Source: Oscillospiraceae bacterium (GTDB taxonomy: Bacteria; Bacillota; Clostridia; Oscillospirales; Acutalibacteraceae). Taken from it: a stretch of DNA of 64,000 nucleotides. The position numbers and the translations under genes were made by a program. Positions 1 through 9,700 of this stretch are shown here, piece after piece (positions within the stretch are counted from its first letter, which is position 1; each line of letters begins with the position of its first letter). Location of the stretch: assembly GCA_025757685.1 (NCBI GenBank), contig CP107220.1, positions 1 through 64,000 on the forward strand, in the 5' to 3' direction. The notes under the pieces are model-generated. The model was given only the letters and a program-made list of their open reading frames with translations. It was not told where the DNA came from and made no database searches.

Positions 1-1
1 A

Positions 2-523
2 AATTATGTTCATCCATATAATTTGAAAAATTCTGAAGGGAAAATCACTTTGGAACAGGGCATAAATATTCAAAAGAAATTCATTGCTCCACAAAGAACT
101 AATGATAACTTTTACGGTAGAAAAATTGTTAAAACAGGACATATCGCATATTGTACGCAATTAAACAATGAAAATGTTGCAATTGCGTTACGAACCGGTC
201 CTGATTGTATTGTTTCAAGCGTTTATGATGTCATTGAATTAAATGAAAACAGTGGCTTATTGCCAAATTATCTAATGCTTTGGCTGACCAGGTCAGAATT
301 CGGGCGATTTGTTTACTGGGCATCACAAGGAACATCATATGAATTTCTCACATATGAAAATCTTGCAAATTATAAGATTCCTGTTCCAAGTATAGAAGTT
401 CAACAATCAATTACCGATATTTACGAAATATATCTAAAAAGAAAAGAAATCAACGAAAAACTCAAATCGCAAATAAAAAATATTTGCCCTATTTTGATTA
501 AAGGGTCGTTGGAGGAAAACTAA
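2..523 (+). CDS. hsdS: Type I restriction-modification specificity subunit HsdS, 3' part
   Basis: This is the C-terminal part of the DNA-recognition subunit of a type I restriction-modification complex. The frame is open to the left edge, so the gene begins outside the window and hsdM probably lies there too. The visible 173 residues form one target-recognition domain (TGHIAYCTQLNNENVAIALR, then SSVYDVIEL and YLMLWLTRSEFGR) followed by the usual closing helix (IPVPSIEVQQSITDIYEIYLKRKEINEKLKSQI) that forms the spacer coiled coil. It is followed after 14 bp by a P-loop NTPase gene and then hsdR, all on the same strand, so the three are probably one transcript. The DNA is AT-rich compared with the backbone beyond 10 kb, as expected for a transferred defence island. 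Confidence 0.85.
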   Translation, partial: NYVHPYNLKNSEGKITLEQGINIQKKFIAPQRTNDNFYGRKIVKTGHIAYCTQLNNENVAIALRTGPDCIVSSVYDVIELNENSGLLPNYLMLWLTRSEFGRFVYWASQGTSYEFLTYENLANYKIPVPSIEVQQSITDIYEIYLKRKEINEKLKSQIKNICPILIKGSLEEN

Positions 524-537
524 AGGAGAAAGGAATA

Positions 538-2355
538 ATGACATATCAAGACCTTAATCAATACATACTCCATTATTTAACCGAGGACAAAACCAAAAGT
601 GCTATTATGCTCACTGCGCCTTGGGGTTCAGGAAAAAGTTTCTATATTCAAAATGAACTGAAACCGTTTCTTGAAAAAGAGGAAAACGGAAGTCACAAAT
701 GCCTTGTGGTATCTCTGTACGGTTTGAAAGAGCTTTCTGAAATAAGCAAAGCTTTGTATTTGGAAAGCCGTGCAAAATTTTTAAATAATAATTCCGAAAA
801 AATGGAAGCCGGAAAATTGGCAACAAAAACTATATTAAAAGGTGTTACCAGCTTTTTGGGTATTGATCTTTCGCATTCAGATGAAGATATGCAGAAGCTT
901 TTTGAGTCTATTGATCTTTCAGGGAAACTCATCATCTTAGAAGACTTGGAACGCTCCGGAATTGATATTCTTGAAGTGCTTGGGTATGTTAATAATCTTG
1001 TTGAACAGGACGGCGTAAAAGTGTTGTTGGTTGCAAACGAAGAGGAGATTAAACAATATAAACCTTTAACAACTACTACAGAAGACCAACAAAATGTCGT
1101 TGAATTGATATATAAAGCAACAGATAACAATGACAGAGAATTTACAGAAACAGCAAAAAAATATTTAGAGATAAAAGAAAAGACCATAAGTGACACTATT
1201 CAATTTGAGGAAGATTATTCAATGGCTATAAGTGATATTATTCACTTATTTGATGATGAAATCTTGAATAGATTTGCTAATGATAGCAATGTAAAAAATA
1301 TATTGAATGTAATGAAATCGTGCGAAACATCTAATTTGCGCTCATTTATTTTCGCGTGCCAAAAGTCATCTGATATTTTCAAAAAGCTCGACAAAAAATA
1401 TCTTTCTGATGATAATTTTGTTAAGGCTATATTTTTCGGAACGCTATTTTTTGTATTAAGGCAGAGAAACGGAAAAGACGAAAAATGGGGGCAAGAGAAA
1501 TACTTTTCAGTTGAGCTTGGTAACGAGAAAGCTCCGCTATTTAAGTTCTGCTATGACTACATCACAAGACAAATAGAACGACTTGACGAGGTCGAGGATG
1601 CTTATCAATCATATTTGGAGCTTGTACTGTATGACAGTAACCGTTCAAATTGGGACAAAGACATTATTACATTACAAACTTATTATATTCAAACAGAAAG
1701 CAATGTGTTAAATGCGTTACAAAGTATTGAGGAAAGGTTAGAAAATCCTGAAGACATATCATTTTATCAATATGGAACCATTGCGGTTTATTCGATTATT
1801 ATAAAGAGTTTACTTGGTTATGATATTGATAAAATCAAAAAACATCTTATTGAGAACTTAAAAGAAAAAGGTAACAAACTTCAACTTGAGCAAATTTTTA
1901 CAACTATTATGGGCGACGAATGCACTGCCGAACAAAAAGAAGAATATGAATCGTTGCGCAAGGAAATGGCTAACTCATTAAAAATATGCGGTGAAATGAT
2001 CCCGGAATTCGATTATCTTCCGGAACAAAGTAATCTTTTTTGCGACTCTATTATAAAAAATAAATCCAGATACCATATACAAAATTCTTTTGCAGCACAA
2101 TTTGATATGAAGAGATTATCCGAAATGTTTAAAGGTTGCACAGCGGAACAAAAGCAAGATATTCGTGGGGCGTTTTTTGAAATGTATCGAGTCGGAAACA
2201 TAAGAGATTTTTTGATGAATGATAAAGAATCCATCGAATTATTACTTGATTATATTAAGAGTGACCGTGACGGTGATATCGGCGACGCAATTCAGAAATT
2301 ACAATACGATTGGTTTATAAAAAATCTTGAAGAGATAGTAAGAAAACTATCTTAA
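538..2355 (+). CDS. KAP-like P-loop NTPase embedded in the type I R-M operon
   Basis: A 605-aa predicted ATPase. The Walker A motif is APWGSGKS near residue 30 and a Walker B-like LIILEDLER lies near residue 131, as in KAP-family P-loop proteins and related STAND-type defence ATPases. After the NTPase domain comes a long, mostly helical region of about 400 residues with no motif I recognise, and no obvious membrane segment. It sits 14 bp after hsdS and 26 bp before hsdR, with an AAGGAG ribosome binding site. The anticodon nuclease PrrC occupies an hsd operon in a comparable way, but this protein is longer and I see no PrrC nuclease signature. A role as an added effector or sensor of the restriction system is inference; the family call is moderate. 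Confidence 0.6.
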   Translation: MTYQDLNQYILHYLTEDKTKSAIMLTAPWGSGKSFYIQNELKPFLEKEENGSHKCLVVSLYGLKELSEISKALYLESRAKFLNNNSEKMEAGKLATKTILKGVTSFLGIDLSHSDEDMQKLFESIDLSGKLIILEDLERSGIDILEVLGYVNNLVEQDGVKVLLVANEEEIKQYKPLTTTTEDQQNVVELIYKATDNNDREFTETAKKYLEIKEKTISDTIQFEEDYSMAISDIIHLFDDEILNRFANDSNVKNILNVMKSCETSNLRSFIFACQKSSDIFKKLDKKYLSDDNFVKAIFFGTLFFVLRQRNGKDEKWGQEKYFSVELGNEKAPLFKFCYDYITRQIERLDEVEDAYQSYLELVLYDSNRSNWDKDIITLQTYYIQTESNVLNALQSIEERLENPEDISFYQYGTIAVYSIIIKSLLGYDIDKIKKHLIENLKEKGNKLQLEQIFTTIMGDECTAEQKEEYESLRKEMANSLKICGEMIPEFDYLPEQSNLFCDSIIKNKSRYHIQNSFAAQFDMKRLSEMFKGCTAEQKQDIRGAFFEMYRVGNIRDFLMNDKESIELLLDYIKSDRDGDIGDAIQKLQYDWFIKNLEEIVRKLS

Positions 2356-2381
2356 TGAGATGATACAATGGGGGACAAATT

Positions 2382-5300
2382 ATGTCTAAATTAAAAGAAT
2401 ACAACGGTCATTATTGTGAATCGGAATATGAATATGCTTTTATTCAGCTTTTGGAGTCTGAAGATTGGAATTACATTTCCGGCAAGCAGATAAACCGTGA
2501 AAATAAAAGAGATGTTCTGATTGCCGATGATTTCAAAAAATTCATTTCTGCCTCTTCCCCCGAACTTACCGAAGATGAAGTTGCTAAAATATTTGATTAT
2601 ATCCGTCTTGTAGGTTCGGAGAGTGATTTTGCCACTTTACATAAAGTTTACAGTTGGATGGTTGACGGTATTCAGTTTACTCTGCAAAACGGAATAGCAA
2701 AAATGATACCGCTTATTGATTTTGACAATCCGAAAAACAATATTTTCCGTGTGGTTAATCAACTTACCATAGAATATACAAATAATGGGCAGAAAGAAAA
2801 TCGCAGACCTGATGTGCTGTTATATGTAAACGGTATGCCTTTATGCGTTATAGAGCTTAAAAATCCGGCGGATGCCAACGCCACTGTTTATGACGCTTGG
2901 GAACAGATTAATATTCGCTATTGGAGAGATATTCCGCATTTGTTACATTACTGCCCCTTGGCTTGTATTTCCGACGGGGTTAAAACAAGGCTCGGAACAG
3001 TACGCACCCCATACGAACACTTCTACGCTTGGAGAAGAGTTAATGACGGTGATAAGCTATCGACGCTGCCTTTTGCGGAAACAGAAACTATGATTAAGGG
3101 TGTGTATTCTCCCGAAAGATTTTTGGAAATTTTTAGGGATTACATTTATTTTCAAGACAGCATTTACGACAAGAATGAAGTTGAAATTGTATGTAGGTAT
3201 CCGCAGTTTTTCGCATCAAAGCTTTTGAAGCAAAGCATTATAAATTCTGTTGTTACAAAAAGCGGTAAAGGCGGTACATATTTTGGTGCAACAGGTTGCG
3301 GAAAAACATATACTATGGCTTTTCTTGCCCGTCAGCTTGCGCTACGCTGTACCGATATTCCGCAAATAGGCTCTCCGACAATTATACTTATCGTTGACAG
3401 AGATGAACTGCAAAAGCAAGGTGCAAAGCTATTTACCAAGAGTAAAGAATTCTTAAATCTTGGTGAAGTATCTGTTGTTAAAAGCAGGGCTCAGTTAAGA
3501 GAAGAACTGGGAGCAAGACAAAGCGGCGGTTTCTATATTTGCACCATACAAAAATTTTGCGACCGAGAAGATGACAAAATCGGTCTTATCAACGACCGCC
3601 AAAATATTATATGTTTTTCCGACGAAGCCCACAGAACTCAGCTTGAACATTCTAAAAAAATTCAATTCAGTAAAGACGCCGATGAAAATATGAAAGCTAT
3701 GGTGTCAAAACCATATGCAAAAGTATTGAAAGAAGCATTTCCGCAAGCTACATTCGTAGGATTTACAGGCACACCCATTGCCGAAACATATCAAACGTTC
3801 GGCGATGAAATTGATAGATATACTATGGACCAAGCAGTTGCGGACGGTCTTACGGTTCCTATAAAATATCATCCTCGTATTGCCAAAGTACTACTCGACA
3901 ACAACAAAGTAAAAGAAATCGAAAACTACTATAAAAAATGTGCCGAAGACGGCGCAACAAAAGATGATATTGAAGCAAGTAAGCGTGCTATGAGTTCTAT
4001 GGAAGTCATACTTGCAGAGCCTTCCCGTTTGGAAAGACTGGCAACGGATATTCATGACCATTATATTATGTCTTGCGAATGTAATCCTGACAGAGTGCAA
4101 AAAGCAATGATAGTCTGCTCCAGCAGAAAAATTGCGTATTCCTTGCTTTTGAAATTCAAAGAAAAATATCCTGAATGGTTTGAAGAAAAGAAAACTCCTG
4201 ATTGGATAACCGCAACAAAACAGGAATTGAATGAATTAAAACCTATGCCGTTTATGGCTATGGTGTCCAGCGTGGGCAGTAATGACGAAGCTGAAATGTA
4301 CAATTATCTCGGCGGAGTTAAAAATGATAAACGCTCGGAAGAATTAGATGCAGCTTTCAAACAGGAAAAGTCTAATTTTCATATTGTAATTGTTGTTGAT
4401 ATGTGGATTACGGGTTTTGATGTTCCCTCTCTTACATACTTGTACAACGATAAACCTTTGAAGAAGCATTTGCTCATTCAAACAATCAGCCGTGTAAACA
4501 GAAAATATCCGGGTAAGGATTATGGTATAATTATTGACTATATCGGTATTCGCAATAATATGCGTGAAGCTATGAAAGTTTACGGCGGTAACAATTCTGT
4601 TGCGCCTACTTCCGACGATGTAGAGCAGGCAACCTCTGTGTTCAGAGAAGAACTTGAAATATTAAAATCCCAGTTTACCGGTTATGATTTGACGCCGTTT
4701 CTAAATCCAAGCTGTGATCCGGTAGAAAGGTATAAGTTGCTTTCAAAAGCTGCGGAATATGTTTTTCTCTCAACAAAACTCCTGAATACTGAGGGTAATG
4801 GCGGCTCATATCAAGTGTCATTCAAAACATATTTCTTGAAAACCGTCAAACGAATGAGAGGAGCTTTTGACATCTGTCAACCTTCCGGAAATCTCAAAGA
4901 AGATGAGTCGGCTTTGGCTCAGTGCTTTATGGCAATCGCAGGTTTTGTCCGTAAAATGAGTGGTACAAGCGAAGTTGATACAGATACTATGAACCGAGCT
5001 GTTTCTAAAATGGTGGAAGAAGCGTTAAGATACAATCAAGTTGAAAGCGTTTTGGAAAGCGGTGAGGAAGAAGATATTTTTTCTCCTGAATATTTTGAGA
5101 AATTATCTGATGTTAAAATGCCCGCTACAAAATTAGAATTACTTATTAAAATGCTTCGAAAGCAGATTAAGGAGTTTGGCAAGGTCAATCAATTAGCGGC
5201 AAAGACATTCCAAGAAATGCTTGAAAAGACAATTGCCGTGTATCACGAAAGGCGCAAACACCTTACCGCAGAAGAAGCCGGAGAGGCGCAGAATATAGCC

Positions 5301-5705
5301 TCCGACGATATTATAAGAGCCGCTACCGAACAAGCATTGGATATTCTACGCCAAATGAATGAAAACCGAGAGAGCTTCCGTAAACTCGGATTAACTTTCG
5401 AGGAAAAAGCGTTCTATGATATTTTAATCAGTCTTCGAGACCGATACAACTTTGAATATGGAACTGACAAAAAAGTGGACGGCATAGTTCTAAACGAGAA
5501 GTGTAAATCTCTTGCCAAAAAAGTTAAAGAAATTATTGATACCAAATCTTCTTATGCCGACTGGCTTAACAATCAGAATGTGCGTGACCAGTTAAAACTT
5601 GATATTAAGATTTGTTTGGTTCAGAACGGTTATCCGCCACTGTATAGCACCGAAGTTTTCAATAAGGTTATGGAACAAGTGGAAAATTTTGAGGAGAACT
5701 ATTAA
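2382..5705 (+). CDS. hsdR: Type I restriction endonuclease subunit HsdR
   Basis: The motor and nuclease subunit of the type I complex: it translocates DNA with ATP and cleaves it away from the recognition site. At 1107 aa it has full family length. The N-terminal PD-(D/E)XK nuclease shows RRPDVLLYVNG and CVIELKNPAD (about residues 145-165). The superfamily 2 helicase follows, with Walker A GATGCGKT near residue 305, motif II SDEAHRTQ near 413, motif III VGFTGTP and motif VI QTISRVNRKYPGK. The C-terminus is the helical domain that binds the methyltransferase core. Start: ATG after a GGGGGAC-type ribosome binding site. A hairpin with a T-run follows at 5754. The gene looks intact. Confidence 0.95.
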   Translation: MSKLKEYNGHYCESEYEYAFIQLLESEDWNYISGKQINRENKRDVLIADDFKKFISASSPELTEDEVAKIFDYIRLVGSESDFATLHKVYSWMVDGIQFTLQNGIAKMIPLIDFDNPKNNIFRVVNQLTIEYTNNGQKENRRPDVLLYVNGMPLCVIELKNPADANATVYDAWEQINIRYWRDIPHLLHYCPLACISDGVKTRLGTVRTPYEHFYAWRRVNDGDKLSTLPFAETETMIKGVYSPERFLEIFRDYIYFQDSIYDKNEVEIVCRYPQFFASKLLKQSIINSVVTKSGKGGTYFGATGCGKTYTMAFLARQLALRCTDIPQIGSPTIILIVDRDELQKQGAKLFTKSKEFLNLGEVSVVKSRAQLREELGARQSGGFYICTIQKFCDREDDKIGLINDRQNIICFSDEAHRTQLEHSKKIQFSKDADENMKAMVSKPYAKVLKEAFPQATFVGFTGTPIAETYQTFGDEIDRYTMDQAVADGLTVPIKYHPRIAKVLLDNNKVKEIENYYKKCAEDGATKDDIEASKRAMSSMEVILAEPSRLERLATDIHDHYIMSCECNPDRVQKAMIVCSSRKIAYSLLLKFKEKYPEWFEEKKTPDWITATKQELNELKPMPFMAMVSSVGSNDEAEMYNYLGGVKNDKRSEELDAAFKQEKSNFHIVIVVDMWITGFDVPSLTYLYNDKPLKKHLLIQTISRVNRKYPGKDYGIIIDYIGIRNNMREAMKVYGGNNSVAPTSDDVEQATSVFREELEILKSQFTGYDLTPFLNPSCDPVERYKLLSKAAEYVFLSTKLLNTEGNGGSYQVSFKTYFLKTVKRMRGAFDICQPSGNLKEDESALAQCFMAIAGFVRKMSGTSEVDTDTMNRAVSKMVEEALRYNQVESVLESGEEEDIFSPEYFEKLSDVKMPATKLELLIKMLRKQIKEFGKVNQLAAKTFQEMLEKTIAVYHERRKHLTAEEAGEAQNIASDDIIRAATEQALDILRQMNENRESFRKLGLTFEEKAFYDILISLRDRYNFEYGTDKKVDGIVLNEKCKSLAKKVKEIIDTKSSYADWLNNQNVRDQLKLDIKICLVQNGYPPLYSTEVFNKVMEQVENFEENY

Positions 5706-5753
5706 GACGCTCTAAAAAACAGATACTTATTGTTTAAAAAGAAATAATGAACT

Positions 5754-5791
5754 AACACGGTATAGACTTGTTCTCTGCCGTGTTTTCTTTT
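5754..5791 (+). terminator. Rho-independent terminator after hsdR
   Basis: AACACGG pairs with CCGTGTT across a 17-base loop and is followed by TTCTTTT. It lies 48 bp after the hsdR stop codon. Confidence 0.7.
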
Positions 5792-5965
5792 AATCATTAA
5801 TCAGGTCTTAGGGTGTCCCTAACGAGGTTCTGAAATTGTGCGAAAAGCGGACAAGCTACCGTTTGGATAACCAAATGGTCTGCTTGCTAAGATTATACAT
5901 TTAATCGAACAAACGAAATTAAGGCACAGCCTACTGGGTTTTTCTCCGTAAGTTGTGCCTTGTTT

Positions 5966-6339
5966 TTAGTTGTATATTACTTGTTCATTAACAATTTCTG
6001 TTGCTCGATTGCGAATGTTATTCATCTTCCGCACCCACAATATTGGGCTATCCGATTTCAATTTTTCCGTAACATTTTCTTTTTCGGCAAGGTCTTTTAC
6101 CAAACGAGAAAAAAGATTTTGAGCCTGTTCTTCGATGTCGGTAAGATATGAATCGAGCTTACCGCTTGTCAGCAAATTGTAGTAACGCACCTTATGACTT
6201 TGCTTCAAATATCGTTTATGCCTCATTGCCCAAACGCCGATATTTGTTTCTTTTTCTTCCGCCGGCAACGAAAGATTAGGCAATAAATATCGCCGACCTG
6301 CGTATAAGCGCCGCCGTTATTTTCAAAAATTGTTTTCAT
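5966..6339 (-). pseudogene. tnpV: TnpV-family transposon protein, frameshifted
   Basis: A TnpV-type small protein of clostridial mobile elements, function not established. The core reads NIGVWAMRHKRYLKQSHKVRYYNLLTSGKLDSYL...LWVRKMNNIRNRATEIV. The natural start is ATG at 6339, behind an AAGGAGG ribosome binding site, giving MKTIFENNGGAYTQVGDIY. The frame then breaks: one base is missing near 6284, and the conserved LPNLSLP continues in another frame. A second TnpV at 16527 matches it residue for residue around the conserved core (IGYWGRKHKEYIKQYKP) and is also broken. It marks past insertion of a mobile element between hsdR and the helicase gene. Confidence 0.8.
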
Positions 6340-6483
6340 ATCTGAACCTCCTTGATTTCAGTAAGTTCATTATACGAAAAACAAAGAAAAATTGCGAATG
6401 TGCGGATTATTGTTTGAATATGATGTTCGGCTACCGGTAAAACTGTATTTTGCCAAATCCTATATGAACATTCGCACCAAGAA

Positions 6484-6520
6484 ACCACCGTAATTTTGGT
6501 AGAATTACGGTGGTTTTTTT
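6484..6520 (+). terminator. Strong hairpin terminator
   Basis: ACCACCGTAATT pairs perfectly with AATTACGGTGGT over a 7-base loop and is followed by seven T residues. No intact plus-strand gene ends here, so it probably survives from a lost gene of the mobile element. Confidence 0.75.
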
Positions 6521-6544
6521 GTTGATTGTTGACTGGTTGCGTTA

Positions 6545-6553
6545 TGCTATAAT
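6545..6553 (+). promoter_or_regulatory. Extended -10 promoter
   Basis: TGcTATAAT is an extended -10 box. A TTGACT lies upstream but only 13 bp away, so the extended -10 would have to do most of the work. It would drive the short reading frame at 6587. Confidence 0.4.
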
Positions 6554-6586
6554 GACCCTGCAAATCGAAATTTTGTAACGGTAATA

Positions 6587-6745
6587 ATGAAAACGGAGGA
6601 CTTGCAATGCGGCTGGATGGATACGGGCTATTTGTTAAAAGACGGGCTGCTTTTTTTACTTTATGGAAGAAACGATTTTGAAAAGCGCACAAGCAAAAAA
6701 TACGAGTATCCACAAAAGGCCGCGGACTTTTGCGCCGGACATTGA
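6587..6745 (+). CDS. Hypothetical 52-aa protein
   Basis: A short frame (MKTEDLQCGWMDTGYLLKDGL...) downstream of an extended -10 box. I do not recognise it. Its second half lies antisense to the truncated Nudix remnant at 6661-6798, so its end may be an accident of the deletion junction. It may equally be the fused start of a larger lost gene. Translation is doubtful: a GGAGG lies inside the frame, not before it. Confidence 0.25.
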   Translation: MKTEDLQCGWMDTGYLLKDGLLFLLYGRNDFEKRTSKKYEYPQKAADFCAGH

Positions 6746-6798
6746 TAAATCATAAATTTATCTTTATTCCATATAAGAGCCGCCACGACTTCTGTCAT
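6661..6798 (-). pseudogene. Nudix (MutT-like) hydrolase, 5' remnant
   Basis: The ATG overlaps the helicase stop codon (TAATG), so this was the translationally coupled next gene. The first residues, MTEVVAALIWNKDKFMIYQCPA, match the opening strand of MutT-like pyrophosphohydrolases (usually ...MICQRPANKARGL). The similarity ends after about 28 residues; no Nudix box (GX5EX7REUXEEXGU) remains, and the frame runs on through unrelated sequence to a stop. A deletion or insertion that brought in the DNA at 6340-6680 has removed the rest. The call rests on the N-terminal motif and on its coupling to the helicase gene. Confidence 0.6.
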
Positions 6799-9700
6799 TA
6801 TCCAACCACCAATTTGTTTGTTTTCTTCAGGTATTTTGCCGGAATAGGGGCATCCAAGCGCCAAGTAATATTCATTGGTCTTGAACCGTTATGCGAAACA
6901 TAATTTGCAGTACCAAGATAAGTGTACGGTGCCGTATTGCCGTAAACATCATTCTTAAATTCGCGCACAAACAAGAGAACCTTGCTGCCGTTTTTGCGAT
7001 GATTGATATACCGCTGACCGACTTTACCTTCTGCATTAGTCGTGCTTTGACTTTGCCAATGGAACAGAGTTTCGTTGATGGAATAATCCTGATACATGGT
7101 TGTAGGCGAGTAGTCTTTATCTGATTTGTTCAATGTGATAAAGAATACATCAATTCCCTTGTCGGGCAACCATTTTACACCTTCGCGAACCGTGCTTGGC
7201 TTCATAAAATCCATGGCAACAAGTAGTTGATCGCGCGTATAGGTACAATGTAGATCCAACGGACAATCAAATCCGAGGCGCACAGGCTCATCAATAAAAT
7301 CAATGCGATTGTAGTTATATTTGAGCAGTGCAATTAGCTCGGAAAGCATGACAGGACTATTCAAAAGCGCCCGGAAATTTTCGAATACTTCGCCTGCGTT
7401 CCAATCCTCAATCGCTTTTCCCCACATTGTAATATAGAACATCTGAAGCATACGCTTTTCTATATCCGAAAGTCTTGTAAGGTCAAAATGGTCGATATTT
7501 TCCAAAACACGCAGCATAAACACAATCCATCGTCTTGAATCCACCAAGGCAAAACGACTGAGTGCTTTTGACATTACCTCTTCAATCGGTTCCTCGAAAT
7601 TATCAATTATATCTGCACGTGCGCACAGACGAGAAAAAGAAGCAAATTTATAGATTGAGCGAGGATCCAAACGATAGTGGTCAAGAAAGTTTTCGAGAGT
7701 AAGTTTTAGGCCGGTATCTTCTTCAAAGGTTGCTATACGTGCAACAAGGCCGGCGCTGTTCCCATAAGATGCGCGAATGTTATCAAGAATATGTCTTGCT
7801 GCCTTCTTTTCAAGCTGGATATAGCATCCCTTTGGAAGTGAAATAAACCCATCCTTGATTTCACGTGTTACGCCTCGTGTGGTGTTGGAAAGTAGAGCGG
7901 CAAACTTATCTTCAAAATTATACTTTTTATTTGCTTGCCCAATAAAATCAAGCACGGTTAAGCATTCTTTATCTTCAGATAAACGCAGACCACGGCCAAG
8001 TTGCTGTAAAAACACTGTCAAAGATTCTGTTGGACGCAAGAATAAAACCGTGTTGACCTCAGGGATGTCCACACCTTCGTTGTAGATATCAACGACGAAG
8101 ATAAACCGCACTTCACCTTTTACAAGTCTATTTTTTGCCGCTTTTCTTTCTTCGTCCGGCGAATGTCCGGTTAGGAACATCGACGGAATTCCGCGGGCAT
8201 TAAAGTAATTGGACATAAATTCTGCGTGTTCAACCGTTACGCAAAATCCAAGCCCCTTTACATCATCAATATCGGTAACATATTTGAGCAATGAAGAAAC
8301 CACCAAGTCGGCGCGACGGTTTGCTGTCATACCGCTGAGTGTATAAACCCGCGAAAGCTCGCCTTTATCATAGCCTCCGGCTGCCCATTTTAAGTGATCC
8401 AGATCGACCGTATCCGTTACACCAAAATATTGAAACGGACACAGGAGCTTGCGGTCAATCGCTTCGGGCAAACGAATTTCGGCCGCAATACGATTATTAA
8501 AATACGGCAAAATGCTCTTCCCGTCCATACGTTCAGGCGTTGCTGTCAAACCGAGAAGAATCTGCGGATGATAATAGGATAAAAGCTTTTGATATGTAGG
8601 TGCGGCAGCATGGTGAAACTCGTCCACAATAATATAATCATAAAAATCCGATGTTGTTTTCTCGGTACAACTCTGTGAGTTGAAAGTTTGAATAGATATA
8701 AAAAGATTATCTATGCTTTCCGGTTTATAGCTGCCTACAAACATATCGCCAAAGTTCGCGTCTTTCAGTACTGCGCGAAAGGTGTACATGCTTTGTTTTA
8801 GGATTTCTTCACGATGAGCCACAAACAGAAGCCGGCAAGGCTTATCCGGGTTTTGCTTTCGGAAACGTTTGTAGTCGAGCGCAGAAATTACCGTCTTTCC
8901 GGTACCTGTGGCGGCAACAACAAGGTTTCGATGATAGCCACGAACCTTGCGTTCCGCTTCCAGCTTATCAAGAATTTCTTGCTGATAAGAATAGGGCGCA
9001 ATATCCATTGTATAAACTTCGGCATTATTACTGTCAAAGTATTTTTCGGCTTTTAACGCACGGGACAAACGCTCCTTTTGCTCCTCGTTGTAATATTCAA
9101 ATTCATTGGAATTCCAATAGCTTTCAAAGGTAGCCTCGATTTTGTCAATGGTTTCCGGCAGGTCCTTCTTTGTAACTTTTACGTTCCATTCAAGACCGCT
9201 GGAGATGGCAGCGTTAGAAAGATTCGATGAACCCACATACGCCGTAGTAAAACCGGTATCCCGATAGAAGACATACGTTTTCGCATGAAGTCTGGTGCGT
9301 TTGGTGTCATAGCTCACCTTGATTTTTGTGTTAGGAAGTTTGCGGAGTTCTTCGATTGCCTTTACATCAGTCGCTCCCATATAAGAGGTTGTAATAATGC
9401 GGAGTTCTCCACCGTTTTTCGTAAAGGTTGTAAGCTCATCTATAATTAAGCGCAGGCCGCTCCATTTAATGAAAGATACCAGCATATCTATGCGGTTACA
9501 GGAGATAATTTCCTTCTTGAGTTCGGTAAACATCTGCGGCTCATGGATTGCTCCTGTAAATAACGAGCTTTGTGCAATAGACGTTTCGGGGCGAATAATC
9601 GCTGCTTTTTCATTGAGAGCAAGAATGCTGTTCTTTTTGTCAAAGAGCGAGAGCAACTGCTCGGCCTGTTCTGCGACTGTCATTTTACCAAGTTCGTTTT

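Noticed and set aside
6336..6713. A 125-codon minus-strand frame before the TnpV gene
   Set aside because: It runs through a strong terminator hairpin and the TnpV ribosome binding site, and shows no protein-like pattern.
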